A stretch of DNA of 64,000 bases. Source: Patella vulgata (Eukaryota > Mollusca > Gastropoda > Patellidae). The stretch lies in NCBI RefSeq assembly GCF_932274485.2, contig NC_065884.2, positions 57,288,546-57,352,545 on the forward strand. Reading direction: 5' to 3'. The translations under genes and the position numbers were made by a program. The notes beneath the pieces are model-generated. The model was not told where the DNA came from, did no database searches, and worked only from the letters and a program-made list of their open reading frames with translations. Shown here piece after piece: positions 1 through 10,278 of this stretch. Within the stretch, counting starts at the first letter, position 1; the number at the start of each line of letters is the position of its first letter.

Positions 1-419
1 ATAAATTAAAATAAAGTTCATCAAAAGATTTTACCAAATACTAATAGGTGGCACTGGCTTGTTTATATATATATACATGTATATAATGCCAAGGATGCCA
101 AATGTTTCAAAATTTTCAGTTCAGCATATCTATGTAAATACTGAACACAATTAAACCCTGTTTGGACTCATATTTGTTTTGGAGATTCACATTTAACAAA
201 CTTAGAGTTTATAGAGGATTCAAATCCCTAAATAAATGACAATTTTAGTGACTTCAATCAAAGAGCTAAAAATTCACCAAAAACTTAAGAAATACAATAA
301 TAAAATCTAAAGCTGTTTATAAAGAAGTAAAATGAAAGATTAAAGAACAGGACTTTATATAATCTGAAGGAGCTATAACTCTTTGATTTAGGTAAATATA
401 AAGTAATGAAAGGGGGTTT

Positions 420-612
420 AATGTGTCTTAAGCACATCCATATGGGACAGCCATATGGTTATTATGCAAGGCATCCTTTACTTGTCAGCCTCGCAAGCAC
501 CATCCCTGACAACTGAAAGTCAGGCTTGAAAAATCCTGATTGTTCTTCCTGACACATGCCTGGACATCCTAGTCGAGTGTCCAGTGCACTGACCACTGGA
601 CTAACACAATCT
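420..612 (-). mobile_element. Possible tRNA-derived SINE remnant
   Basis: On the minus strand TAGTCCAGTGGTCAGTGC (near 600-580) resembles a tRNA A box, followed by ACTCGACTAGG as a weak B box. The downstream body does not match the two SINE families seen elsewhere in the window. Single copy here, so a family cannot be confirmed. Confidence 0.25.
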
Positions 613-641
613 CTGTATTGAATTGGACTGATGTGACAAGT

Positions 642-823
642 TATTTTGATAAGTGATGGAACAAGGTCTATAGGTTTAAATATCTGTTTTGATAAGTGAT
701 GGAACAAGCTCTATACATTTAAATATTTGTTTTGATAAGTGATGGGACAAGGTCTATACATTTAAATATTTGTTTTGATAAGTCATGGGACAAGGTCTAT
801 ACGTTTAAATATTTGTTTTGAAA
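642..823. repeat. 43-bp tandem repeat, 4.2 copies
   Basis: Units begin at 642, 685, 728 and 771 and share TGTTTTGATAAGTGATGG, then ACAAGGTCTATA and a TTTAAATATT end, with a few substitutions. A partial fifth unit follows at 814. It lies past the MED19 3' end. Confidence 0.85.
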
Positions 824-904
824 GATTAATCTGAAGTCCTCTACTAATTTAAATTTGAGCTTACAATGTCCACAGTGGAACATATCAGTTATCTCCACAC
901 TGGC

Positions 905-979
905 TTTATTGTAAAATCTTCAACAAAGACAGATTGTCATCCCACATAAAACAAATCAAATAAAATTGTCAATTTTATT
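905..979 (-). terminator. Poly(A) signals for MED19
   Basis: Two AATAAA hexamers on the minus strand (974-979 and 905-910) lie 260-330 bp downstream of the MED19 stop. They are in the right place for 3' end formation, but no cleavage site can be proven from sequence. Confidence 0.35.
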
Positions 980-1234
980 TTGGACCTAAATCAAAGAGAT
1001 CTAGACATTTTTATGTTTAAATTATTTCTGAGAATAACCAAGGGGTTATTTGGGTCTAAGAGAATTTCTACTATTCTAGGTCAGAAGTTTCCATGTACAT
1101 GCAGTTGAGTAATTTTCTCATATAAATTACTCATTGACATGAATCATGAAACATATATTTATAATACAGCAAGTAACAAAATTAAAACATTTAAACTTGA
1201 AAGAAATTTGTTTACCAGTCTGTGTGATTTATAT

Positions 1235-4200
1235 TCAAGGTAAAACATGTACCTTTTTCTTTTTCTTTTCTTTTTTCTTCTTTTTCTTTCCATCTTTATC
1301 TTTTTCTTCTTCTTTCTTTTGTTTCTTTGGTTTTCTTGATTCTGCATCAGATGCATTATCTATGGCTGTTAAAACAATATAAAAAAATTATCAATCAATC
1401 TCCCAAATATAAAATGAAATCTGGTTCAAAATCCTTCTTTTCTGTTCCATTCGGGCCAATGAAGACAGGCATATACCATGCAATGTGCTATTATGAGGGA
1501 AATTTTGTCTAGACAATGCGCTGCGGCCTAGTATTATTTCAAATTCCAACTGTCAAGGGTTCTGAAACATGCACGCCAATATGTACACTGGACTTCTTTT
1601 TTTCTTCTCATCAGAATGACTAGATGCTGTTTCTTGCCCAGTCCAACATCCAGCAACACTGAAAAAACCATGCTGGAAAATCCCTATGAACTTTCTAAGC
1701 AACATTGAGATCAAACCCAAGAGCTCCTCGTTAGTTAGACAGCACCTTACTCACTGAGCTACAGCAGCTCTCACCCCACAAGACATAAACTAGATCCTAT
1801 AGAAAGATTAATCTATAGTAAGTGGACCTTTCAAATAGTATTCCACACTGAATGCTGATTTTACTATTCCAATATTCTATATCATCATTTGAAGGATACT
1901 CAAATCTTTAATTCAATTAATTTGGGTGTATTTTCAGATTTCTTGAAAGTATAAAACTTTGAAATAAATATATATTGCCTTTATCTGGTTGTTTTTTTGT
2001 TTAAAAAATTAGTTCAAGGAAGAATTATTTTATAGGGGACAAAAGTCTCTTTGCCAGATAGCACTTTGAAAGAAAAACTTAATACTGTGAATCAACACAT
2101 TATCAACATTTTATACAATGCAAAGACATACATGTTCATGTAATTTAACAAACAAAACTTCATAAAATTACTGGATTTGCATCTTTGCAAATCATTACAA
2201 AAAAAAAGCAACTTTATTAGGTCCTTCCTATTAGTAAACTTGAACCAGAAAATATGAAATGAGAAAAAATTAAAGAAAATCGAACAAACATGTGAAATAG
2301 CCCAAAGAACTTATTAAACTGAACGATAAACTAACCTGTGTTTATGAATATCAACTGTGAAAAGTGAATAACATAAATACAATGTATATGGATCTTGAAA
2401 TGTTAAAACAGTTATCGACAATGACAATCATTGTTAACATAATATTTTAAAGCTAGGTTACAGCTAGATTTAATTTCTATGGAAATGTTGGGTAGTGCTG
2501 CCATTTCCTACTCAAATAAGGGCTTTCCCCTATGCCAGAGTTAAAGAATTTAATGTCACTTATGTCAGACCATCAAGCTGTTTGGTCAACAATGCTTAAT
2601 GAAAAATACTAAAACTTGGGTTCCAATTACTCATTATAAAATAAATAAGCAAAAAACTGATATGCCACTGAAACAAGAATGAAACAAAAAGACTTGAGTC
2701 ATCAACATCCAACACCCTTGTATACCAAAATATAAGTCAAATATGTTTCCATAGAAACAGAAAAAAATCATTAAATGTGAGAAATTTCTTATTTGCAAAA
2801 GATAACTACCGGTACTATAATGTGTTGATTTGTGCACAGTTTCATGAGGATATTTTCTAGAAAGAGAACTGTTTCAGTATTTCCCCTCAACTTCGAGTTT
2901 CCTCACATTGATAAAGATAAGGCACTGGCTCACTAATCAGGCAGCCCTTGGTGTTTGAGAAAGTTCATTGAGATTTCCTTGTCAGTGGTGCAAAACAGAA
3001 GGTCTGGCAAAGAAGAGCGTCCATTCGTTCAGATTTATCAAAAAAACTGAGGTCCTGACACTGTGCACAAGGAGCAGGGTCACCTGTCCAACCATTTGGG
3101 TTTTCTCAGGGTCCTCCAGTATCCTCCCACTGCTAAAGACACCTGTAAACGCACAAGTGAATTATTGAAATAAAATTGAAACATATTTGTCCCATAATGA
3201 CCTAGCTTGCCTCAAGTGGACGTTAAAACCCCATTTGTCTCTCTCTTTTGGTTGGGTTGGGTTTATTTTTGCAAATAAAATGTAATAATTGAACTTACTC
3301 TGAGCCTCAGATAGAGCATTTCCTTTGTCACCTTCCTTCTTGTGTTTTTTATGTTTCTTTTTCTTCGATGGCATTTGATGCATCATTCTATATTGTTCTG
3401 GTAACTGTAAAATAAAATTGGAAACCTGTATAGTGATTATGAAAGAGTGGAGCTATGGTATACCAGAATAATAGATACATACATTCAAGGGGAAGTAACT
3501 ACAAAGAAAATAACTATTCTTATGGGTGCAGACCACAATTAAATTCACCATCTCGGTACTATTTGTAGTATGTCTATACATTGTATTATACTTGTAGCAA
3601 TTATCTCTTTCTCCCTTTTCCCCCTTTTGCATGGCATTGTTTCTTGAATTTTTGTCTGTAGTCAACAAAAGGTAATTCAATTGAATTGACAGTTTCTGGT
3701 AAATATTCATGGTTTAGAAGTGTAAGGATGACTTAGTTGAGAGGTTGGTACAGTGATAATTACATGTTTATAGTATACTACGTCAAATTTGTGTATCTCA
3801 TAATGTCAGAGGCCAATCTAATTGCTGTATATGTGCAAGCTAAAATATCATGTGATCTTACAAAATGGCACTGCTGTTTTGACTAGTCACATGATTAGCA
3901 GTGGCAAATCCTGAATAGTTTTCTGCAAATGGCATGTACAAGCACATGCAATTCAAAAATATGTACAGCATGGCCGGTTACCAATAATCGCTTGTTGCTT
4001 CAATAACTGAATAAAACTAACATTTAGTTCTACTTAACACAGAGTAGGTTTAAAGATCTATAGCAAGATGCACCAAACAAATCAAGATCAACAATAAAAA
4101 GGTTCATACTTACAGGTCCAGGATGTAGTCTGAATCCTGTTAATGCTAATCCTGATAACTGACTTAATTCTTTACCAGTTATTGGAGGTTTTTCTATCAA

Positions 4201-5917
4201 CATTCGCAGAGAGCTGAAATAAAAATCACATAGATTAACAGTAAACATACAATTATTTAACCAAGTACTTTTACGGGGTAGGGACCTGTGGGAGATCTCA
4301 TTCATAGCCATGTCATGTTTTCTAAAGCTTTCTGAAAGGTTTGGAGGGTTTTTTTTTGGGGGGGGGGGAAACTTTTGTAGACGGTTTAATGTAAAAAATG
4401 AAATTAAAGCTTGCTCTAGTGACACTTCAGTTTAGTGGCCTAAATCAAAAAGGGCCTGCTTTTTTAATTTAATGACGTTAATGACAAATATATTAAATGT
4501 TTACATGAACAAACGAAAAAATATTATTCATTCTTGTGAATTCCACAAAATATGATCTTGATTTTGCTTCATGTATACATTTGCCTGCTTCCCACTTGTC
4601 AGGGTTAGAACATACGGAAGTAAAACAAATCAAATATAGTATTGCCTAGTTGTTTACATCTCACTGTATATACTCGGTGGTGTGTGTATAAAAGAACCCT
4701 TGACAGTTGGAAATTGATAAAGCGTAGGAGGAAACGCCCCCGTCCCGGCAAAAGTCTCCTCACCAGTAAAAATTGTACTGCATTTGTAATTCAATAAGGA
4801 TCTAGTGATCATGAGTGTTGTATTTGTTTTGTGAATTCAAGAATTTCACATACATATCGACTGGCATTCAATGAAACAACAAAAATCAGTAATTTGTGTG
4901 AGCACTAATAAATATGAATGTAGATATAATTATAGCTTGTTTGTATACCTGTACCTGTTGTCTTGTACACCTGGTGTGTCTATATTACCAGGTAAATGAG
5001 GTAAAAATGCACTGAGTTCCTCTTTAACTTTCTTTCCACAGAATTTATTATAAGAATGTTCGAGGCCATAGTGATGTAATAAGTTTGTACTTCCAGTTAT
5101 CTCTGATTGCTCTGAAATATAACAAAATGGAGAAGTCATTAAACTCAAGTGATTATTTTGACATTAATTAGACAGGATCGGATGCCATTGGTAGAGAGAG
5201 AGAGAGAAATGGGGTTTAACGTCCACTCGACACAAACTAGGTCATTTTGGGACTAACATATGGTTTAATTTTATTTCAATAATTCGCTTGCAGGTAGGGG
5301 TCTTTATCAGTGGGAGGAAACCGGAGTATATAGTACAGTCTCAAACTGCCGATGATAAATCTAGACAGTGACCATAAAATTCTGATTCAGTCATACATGT
5401 ATTCAGCGGTGTGTAGTTACTACACTGTAGTATGTTTTGCGTAATTATATCGGATGGGCTATATTATAAAATGTGAATTATTTGATAAATTGATTATTAT
5501 TATTACATGACATGCTTTACAAGCCTTTAGAAATTCGATCACTTTTAAATTTTAACATGGACCGCTAAACCAATGGTTTATTAGAAATAGAAACATTGTT
5601 GTAATAGTTTTCAACAACTACATTCTTCAATGTAAACAACATAACCATTTGAATAACTCTGACGAGATGATCAAACAGATTTTTCTGCAATTGCTGCAAT
5701 GATTCACATGTGCAATGTTTCGGTTTCGTTTACCTGGTATATCTTTGACACAATAAAAGGGTCCTGTGTGTTTTACAGACGGGTTTTTTCCCAAACTTAT
5801 CGTTGTTTTTAAAGTCCCAGTTGAGTCGGGTCGGGGACAAGCAGGAGATCTAGATCCCCTATCCCTGGGACTCGACCGCGGGGATATTTGTTCAGGCCGG
5901 CGAAGTGGATCAGCCAT
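1235..5917 (-). CDS. MED19: Mediator of RNA polymerase II transcription subunit 19 (MED19), five exons
   Basis: Head-module subunit of the nuclear Mediator complex, which links transcription factors to RNA polymerase II. Exons on the minus strand: 5917-5734, 5111-4955, 4213-4114, 3404-3299 and 1365-1235. All junctions are GT-AG and keep phase, giving about 225 residues (human about 244). Family hallmarks: GPFYCVKDIP (res 52-61), ITGSTNLLHHYGLEHSYNKF (66-85), then CGKKVKEELSAFLPHLPG, LIEKPPITGKEL, GFRLHPGPLPEQYRMMH, and lysine-rich stretches at 159-170 and 196-220. The start at 5917 is the first ATG in frame with the conserved block; an open frame continues upstream to 6166 but looks like 5' UTR. 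The last exon ends at TGA 1235-1237. An AAG-GTACAT just before that stop could be a donor to one more exon beyond the window, because vertebrate MED19 has a serine-rich tail that is missing here. The identity is firm; only the extreme C-terminus is uncertain. Confidence 0.95.
1411..1783 (-). mobile_element. SINE-1 copy, old, near full length
   Basis: Member of the window's main SINE family (SINE-1). In family sense this has a tRNA-like head ending in GGTGTTCGATCCCTGC, a body with GTGCACGTAAAAGATCCC and GCCCGGGCAAAATTTCCC, and a 3' end GGACGTTAAACCCC plus ATTTC repeats. This copy is diverged, lies in MED19 intron 4 and is inserted in the same orientation as the gene. Confidence 0.7.
3045..3258 (+). 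mobile_element. SINE-2 copy, 5'-truncated
   Basis: Second SINE family (SINE-2). Its body has GGGTTTTCTC, GGTCCTCC, TCCTCCCACTGCTAAAGAC and AATTATTGAAATAAAATTG, and its 3' end is GGACGTTAAAACCCC followed by TCTCTC. It lies in MED19 intron 4 (1366-3298), antisense to the gene. Confidence 0.75.
4688..4765 (+). mobile_element. SINE core fragment
   Basis: AAAAGAACCCTTGACAGTTG and the following GGAAATTGATAAAGCGTAGG match the central core of SINE-1 (AAAAGATCCCTTGGCAGTTG), but the flanks do not. It is therefore a fragment or a different family sharing the core. It lies in MED19 intron 2 (4214-4954). Confidence 0.45.
5190..5395 (-). mobile_element. SINE-2 copy, 3' part
   Basis: Read on the minus strand: TCCTCCCACTG, GACCCCTACCTGCAAGCG, AATTATTGAAATAAAATTA, GTGGACGTTAAACCCCATTT, then a CT-rich tail. 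Sits in MED19 intron 1 (5112-5733). Confidence 0.75.
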
Positions 5918-6747
5918 TGTCGACCATCTTGTTCCTTTTTCTCTATTTTTAGTCAACTCGAGCTCTGATTGGCTAAAAAGTAAGGGGCAGATTACTCTAT
6001 AATGAAAAGGGGGAAAAAAAAGAAAAAATTGAGTTGAGATCGAGAGTAAGTTAATTACACGTAGAAAAACGACGTATGCTTTAGGAACAATTTGGTTTTC
6101 ATCTGGACTATAACAGGCCATTTTCGTTTTGAACAGCAGGTAATGTTTGAAGGAAAACAATCCCATTACTTTTAGTTCAAAATCTAGTGACGAGCAAACA
6201 AGTGCTCGTTTATTTTGCCCACGGGAGATAACTGCGTTCTAAAAATTGCAGACTTTCAGGAAGACACACGTATCTCTGAAAAATTCGGTCGAAATTGAAA
6301 CTTCTTACTCTTCTGTCATTGAGAATCCCAGGTTACCTGGGTTTCTTGATAAATAAATTCTAGAAGTCAAAGACTTTCGTGTTAAATTGTATAGGCGTGT
6401 GAGAGAAAGCTATACGGTATACGGCCAATCATATGGCGATATAAATATTCAGTCTGCCCAATAATAATAATACTGTAGCAATAGAAAGATAGAAAGAAAA
6501 AAAAGAAGACCATATTAGCTTCAGTGAAAAAAAACCATTGCTGGGATTGATATGGTTGGATATTTATTTATTTATTTATTTATTTTTTGAATTTTGGAAA
6601 TCAAAACAAAAACATATAACAAAAACAAATATACGGTACCACATTTACAATAATAATACTCTCTTTTTTTTCTTTGCTTTAAAAATTCATGCAAATTCTT
6701 TTCCAGATATATATCTTTAAGTGGCTGTGTAAAGATTTGAAGTTTTA
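5918..6747. promoter_or_regulatory. Shared (bidirectional) promoter region of MED19 and INIP
   Basis: The two genes face away from each other with about 830 bp between start codons and no recognisable repeat between them. The MED19 side is CpG-rich (roughly 5820-5930) within an AT-rich region, as expected near a transcription start. On the INIP side are A/T runs and a pyrimidine tract ending in CCAG near 6706, which could be a 5' UTR splice acceptor. No core element decides the start sites. Confidence 0.45.
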
Positions 6748-7128
6748 ATGCCAATACCCATAAGAATGGCATTCCAGTCAATGGGAAGTGCCCAGGAGGG
6801 TAGAAATCGTAACATTTTGGAACAATTAGAAGAAGAAAAGAAGCGACTACGTATGCAAGCTCACGGTGGTGGTTCGAGCAGCTTGAACTCAAATGTTTCA
6901 AATAGTGTATCATTACCTTCGACGACGACAAAGGCGACCCCTGTTCCCACCTCGCCGGTATTGAGTACATCTGGTTCACAGCTAGTGGTTGAAACGCAGA
7001 TAATGACTCCTCAACAGAGAGCCGCCCTCCAACATGCTCATGTCAATTCCGTTGGATATTTTATAACTCAAGAATCTTCTTTTGGTAATCTTATTTTACC
7101 TGTGTTACCCAGGTTTATCGAAAAATAA
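6748..7128 (+). CDS. INIP: SOSS complex subunit C (INIP), intronless
   Basis: Small subunit of the SOSS complex (INTS3, single-strand DNA-binding protein SSB1/2, INIP), which acts in the nucleus at double-strand breaks. The frame gives 126 residues; human INIP has about 104. The N-terminal helix NRNILEQLEEEKKRLRMQ (res 20-37) matches the family's basic/acidic helix. The C-terminal block QQRAALQHAHVNSVGYFI, then TQESSFGNLILPVLPRF (res 89-123), is nearly invariant in animals. A serine/threonine-rich linker of about 50 residues joins them and is longer than in vertebrates. The second ATG at 6766 (MAFQ) has a better context (A at -3, G at +4), so the protein may start there with 120 residues. The whole frame lies in one exon, unlike the spliced vertebrate gene. 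Confidence 0.95.
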   Translation: MPIPIRMAFQSMGSAQEGRNRNILEQLEEEKKRLRMQAHGGGSSSLNSNVSNSVSLPSTTTKATPVPTSPVLSTSGSQLVVETQIMTPQQRAALQHAHVNSVGYFITQESSFGNLILPVLPRFIEK

Positions 7129-7286
7129 ACTCTAGCAGCGGAGGGTGTTTTTGTGTGTGTTGGTATAGGTATGTGAGAGAAACAGAGAGCATTTATCTTA
7201 ACGCCCAAAATATGACATGTACGTGTACACTTTTCAAGTTTTCTGATAAGCAGAATTTCCGGGCAATGGCAATAGGAATACTTGGT

Positions 7287-7329
7287 AATAAAATGAAGAA
7301 GCTGTGAGAATCTGTAGTTTGTAAATAAA
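7287..7329 (+). terminator. Poly(A) signals for INIP
   Basis: AATAAA occurs at 7287-7292 and 7324-7329, 160-200 bp after the INIP stop. A further copy overlaps the end of the coding sequence. The downstream pair is the more likely 3' end. Confidence 0.4.
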
Positions 7330-7803
7330 TATGTAAAATATACGTACTATGTGTTCAACAAAAAATATTTTGTAATTGCGAAAAATGAGTCGTGATTGGA
7401 GAATTCTGCGCTTTGTACTGTATAAACTGCACTTACATTAGATAAAGAGGTGCCTTTTTAGAATTCAGATTTTGGTATCCAGTATAAATGTGCAGATAAT
7501 TTATGATAATGAAATATGCTATTATTATTTTCTGAATACATGTAATCGTAAGGCTTGAATTTTGAAATGCATAACGGCATTATTGTGGATTGGTAGCCTC
7601 ATGTATCAAATTATCCCGATTTTGTTACGTATGTTCTAGTAATAAATTTCTAATACATTTTCGACATGCCTGATTGCCCCGCATCCGACTCTAGTGCCGA
7701 GGTGTGGAGGGACGCAATTGTCGGATCTTCATTTTTCTAACAAACCCACGTCTCCGGGCTTAATCAAAGCTAAAATGTAATTAGTTGATTATTAAACATT
7801 TAC

Positions 7804-8122
7804 TTAAAGCGACATTAGGTAAGATTAGATAAAGAGCTGACAGTTCTCGCTATGGTGGTTAAAAATAGATAATGAAAAGAGAATATGCTGAAAATTTCAG
7901 TCTAATGACATCACCATTTGGCAAGATATTAGCGATACAATTATAGACTAGCATCGATCGTCATTAATACCACCGCCGTTACGATTATCCATCTTTACGG
8001 TAACCGCATCCACCAGAAAACGTATTTGAATCCACTAAATATCACAGGCACCCGATGGCACCGAGAGTTGATTATGGTCTTGGTAAGTTAATGTCTGATT
8101 AATAATTTAGATAACATTTAAT
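7804..8122 (+). mobile_element. MITE-1 copy, right end missing
   Basis: MITE-1 is a family of about 400 bp flanked by TTAA, with imperfect inverted ends (left AGATACATTATGTAAGA type, right TCTTGCATAATGCATGT type) and an internal GATGGCA/TC-GAGAGTTGATTATGG block. This copy begins TTAAAGCGACATTAGGTAAG and stops after TTTAGATAACATTTAA. Confidence 0.7.
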
Positions 8123-8193
8123 AATAAAATAATATAATCTGAACATTCGTATAACGCTATTCCACACTGACAGGATGCTTGTAGCGCATAAGG

Positions 8194-8230
8194 CAGTGGT
8201 TCTCAACCTTTTTGCCAACGGTTTAAGAAA
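8194..8230 (+). mobile_element. hAT-type terminal sequence
   Basis: CAGTGGTTCTCAACCTTTTT is the classic 5' end of many hAT elements and their MITEs. I could not find the matching inverted end nearby, so only one terminus is claimed. Confidence 0.3.
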
Positions 8231-8844
8231 CAAATCAAAATATCGACGGTATATAATTCGCCAACTTGGATTCTGTCGGATTAAATGATCCCCAAATTTT
8301 TCCTCTGACTTTCTAAACTTTTATCGTCGACAGTGAATGCAATCCGATTATATATATTCTACCCCCGTACGTTGAAGACTAGGAGGTTCTGGATGACCGA
8401 GTGTAGTAAAGACAAGTAAAACGAAATTCTGAACTATAAAAAACGAAACGAAATAGGATCTATATTTTAATCAGAATGGCAGTGAATGCTTACAAATTTG
8501 TAATTTTTCTTATCTTTGTAAATATTGAACGGAATTGAACCATTTTTGCACTGATATTGCATTTATATACACCTTTCTCAATAGCGTTGCTTGCAAGGGA
8601 TTAAACATCTACCAATTATTGACCCCGGTCTCAACGTTATTCAGTTTTATATTTCTTCTCAAATATAAGTGACGACTATAAAATTATGCTTGTAATAAAA
8701 TTTTCCTTTTGTTAAGTAAAATAGGCCGTAATTATGACTAGCCATCCATATGTCGACCATTCATATAAGTCAACAAAAGAGTATGGTTTAAACAATGTTT
8801 TTTATTTGAGTACGACACGTGTATATACAATATTGATATAATGA

Positions 8845-9164
8845 ATTTGAAAACAAACCAAATTGATCCACTATGAACCGAGAACTAAGCGGTTGAAATT
8901 TCCGGCTAGCCTTGATCATCATTACTAAAGTCAGTACGATACACAGCATAGTCTCGATTATCCATTTAATCGTTAAATCGTGAAGGAAAGTTATGCAGTA
9001 AATCGGCTCACAATCCACGAAAGATCGCAGGCTAGCGATGCCATCTAGAGTTGATTATGGTCTGGATAGTTTAATTAATGTCTAATTAATAATTTAGATA
9101 ACATTTCAGGCCTAAAGAAAGACCTGTAATAGACAGATTTAGCTCTTGCATAATGTATGTTTAA
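8845..9164 (+). mobile_element. MITE-1 copy, left end missing
   Basis: Shares GAGTTGATTATGGTCTGGAT, AATTTAGATAACATTTCAGG and GCCTAAAGAAAGACCTG with other copies and ends TCTTGCATAATGTATGT-TTAA at 9164. The left terminus is not recognisable. Confidence 0.7.
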
Positions 9165-9229
9165 ATAGAGCATGAAATAAATACAATATTTTTGTCACTC
9201 AGTGAGGCCGCGTAATCCTGTAATGTGTT

Positions 9230-9452
9230 TGGGAGAGAGAAGTAATGGGGTTTCACGTCAACTCGACACAGGTCATATGGTTCAATTTTATTTTAATAAT
9301 TCGCTTGCGCGTAGGCATCTTTAGCAGTGGGAGAAAACCGGAGGACCAGGAGAAAACCCACGAGGTTAGACAGACGGCACTACGCCTTGTCACGTACAAC
9401 CGTGGAATCGAAACCACGCCAGTTGACTCAAAGACATACCTTATGATATAAA
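9230..9452 (-). mobile_element. SINE-2 copy
   Basis: On the minus strand it runs from the B-box-like GGTTTCGATTCCACGG through GGTTTTCTCCTGGTCCTCCG and AATTATTAAAATAAAATTG to the GTGAAACCCCATTAC end. It lies between two MITE-1 copies. Confidence 0.8.
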
Positions 9453-9583
9453 TTAGCTGGCATAAACAATTATATAGAACCGGGAAAAGATTATCCCACA
9501 CATGTGATACAGTCCTGTAGCCCCATATCACTGAAGTACTAGTTAATTAAATATTATTGCAATATTCTGTTGAGTAATCTTAA

Positions 9584-9995
9584 TTAAAGCGACATTAGGT
9601 AAGATTAGACAGAGCTGACAGTTCTCGCTATAATAGTTACAAAAAATAGATAATGAAAAGAGTATATGCTGAAAATTTCAGCCAGATTTTTTCACTCTGA
9701 ACCTAGATATTGGCGATATAGTTATGGTCTAGCTTTGATTGTCCTTATAACCAAAGTCTCGATTATCCTTTTTACGGTAACCGCGTCGACCACAAAACTA
9801 TTTAAAACTACTTATTTCACAGCCATCCGATGGCATCGAGAGTGGATTATGCTCTTGGACCATTAGGCCTGAAATGTTATAAAAATGATTATTTAAACAC
9901 TCATTAAGTTACCACCATTGGTAAGTTAATTAGTGTCTAATTAATCATCTTTATAACATATAGACGGATTTAGCTCTTTCATAATGCCTGTTTAA
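9584..9995 (+). mobile_element. MITE-1 copy
   Basis: Starts TTAAAGCGACATTAGGTAAG and ends ATAATGCCTGTTTAA. TTAA flanks at 9584-9587 and 9992-9995. The middle is diverged from the young copies at 36.6 and 47.1 kb. Confidence 0.75.
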
Positions 9996-10072
9996 TCCTT
10001 AAGTGGCGTTTAGCAATTAAGGAATGAATATATTATAACAGAACACAATTTGTATGGAAAACAACCCCTAGT

Positions 10073-10078
10073 TTTATT
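10073..10078 (-). terminator. Poly(A) signal for the ZDHHC24-like gene
   Basis: AATAAA on the minus strand about 200 bp past the stop codon of the ZDHHC24-like gene. Suitable position; not otherwise supported. Confidence 0.35.
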
Positions 10079-10278
10079 CTAAAAGCACGACGTTTCGACA
10101 AGTATCCTCTTATCGTCATCTTATTAGATATCAATTTAATTCTGCAAGGCGAGGAATAGTAGTCAGGAAGCCCAGAGACCGTAATTGCATCAGGAATTAC
10201 TGTAATACTGAAAAAGAGGATTATAAACTTCTCTGTCCATCGATAATAGCATCTCCCAGTAATACACAAAAGGGGGAT

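Larger units (their letters stand above)
7330..10278. other. Intergenic region between INIP and the ZDHHC24-like gene
   Basis: No gene is visible. It holds three MITE-1 copies (7804-8122, about 8845-9164, 9584-9995), one SINE-2 copy (9230-9452) and one hAT-like terminus near 8194. The remainder is AT-rich unique sequence. Confidence 0.6.

Noticed and set aside
642-823. CRISPR-like array
   Set aside because: The units are contiguous with no unique spacers, and the genome is animal. It is an ordinary tandem repeat.
5918-6166. Upstream extension of the MED19 reading frame
   Set aside because: It is open but hydrophobic, shows no family similarity and precedes a well-placed ATG at 5917. More likely 5' UTR and promoter.
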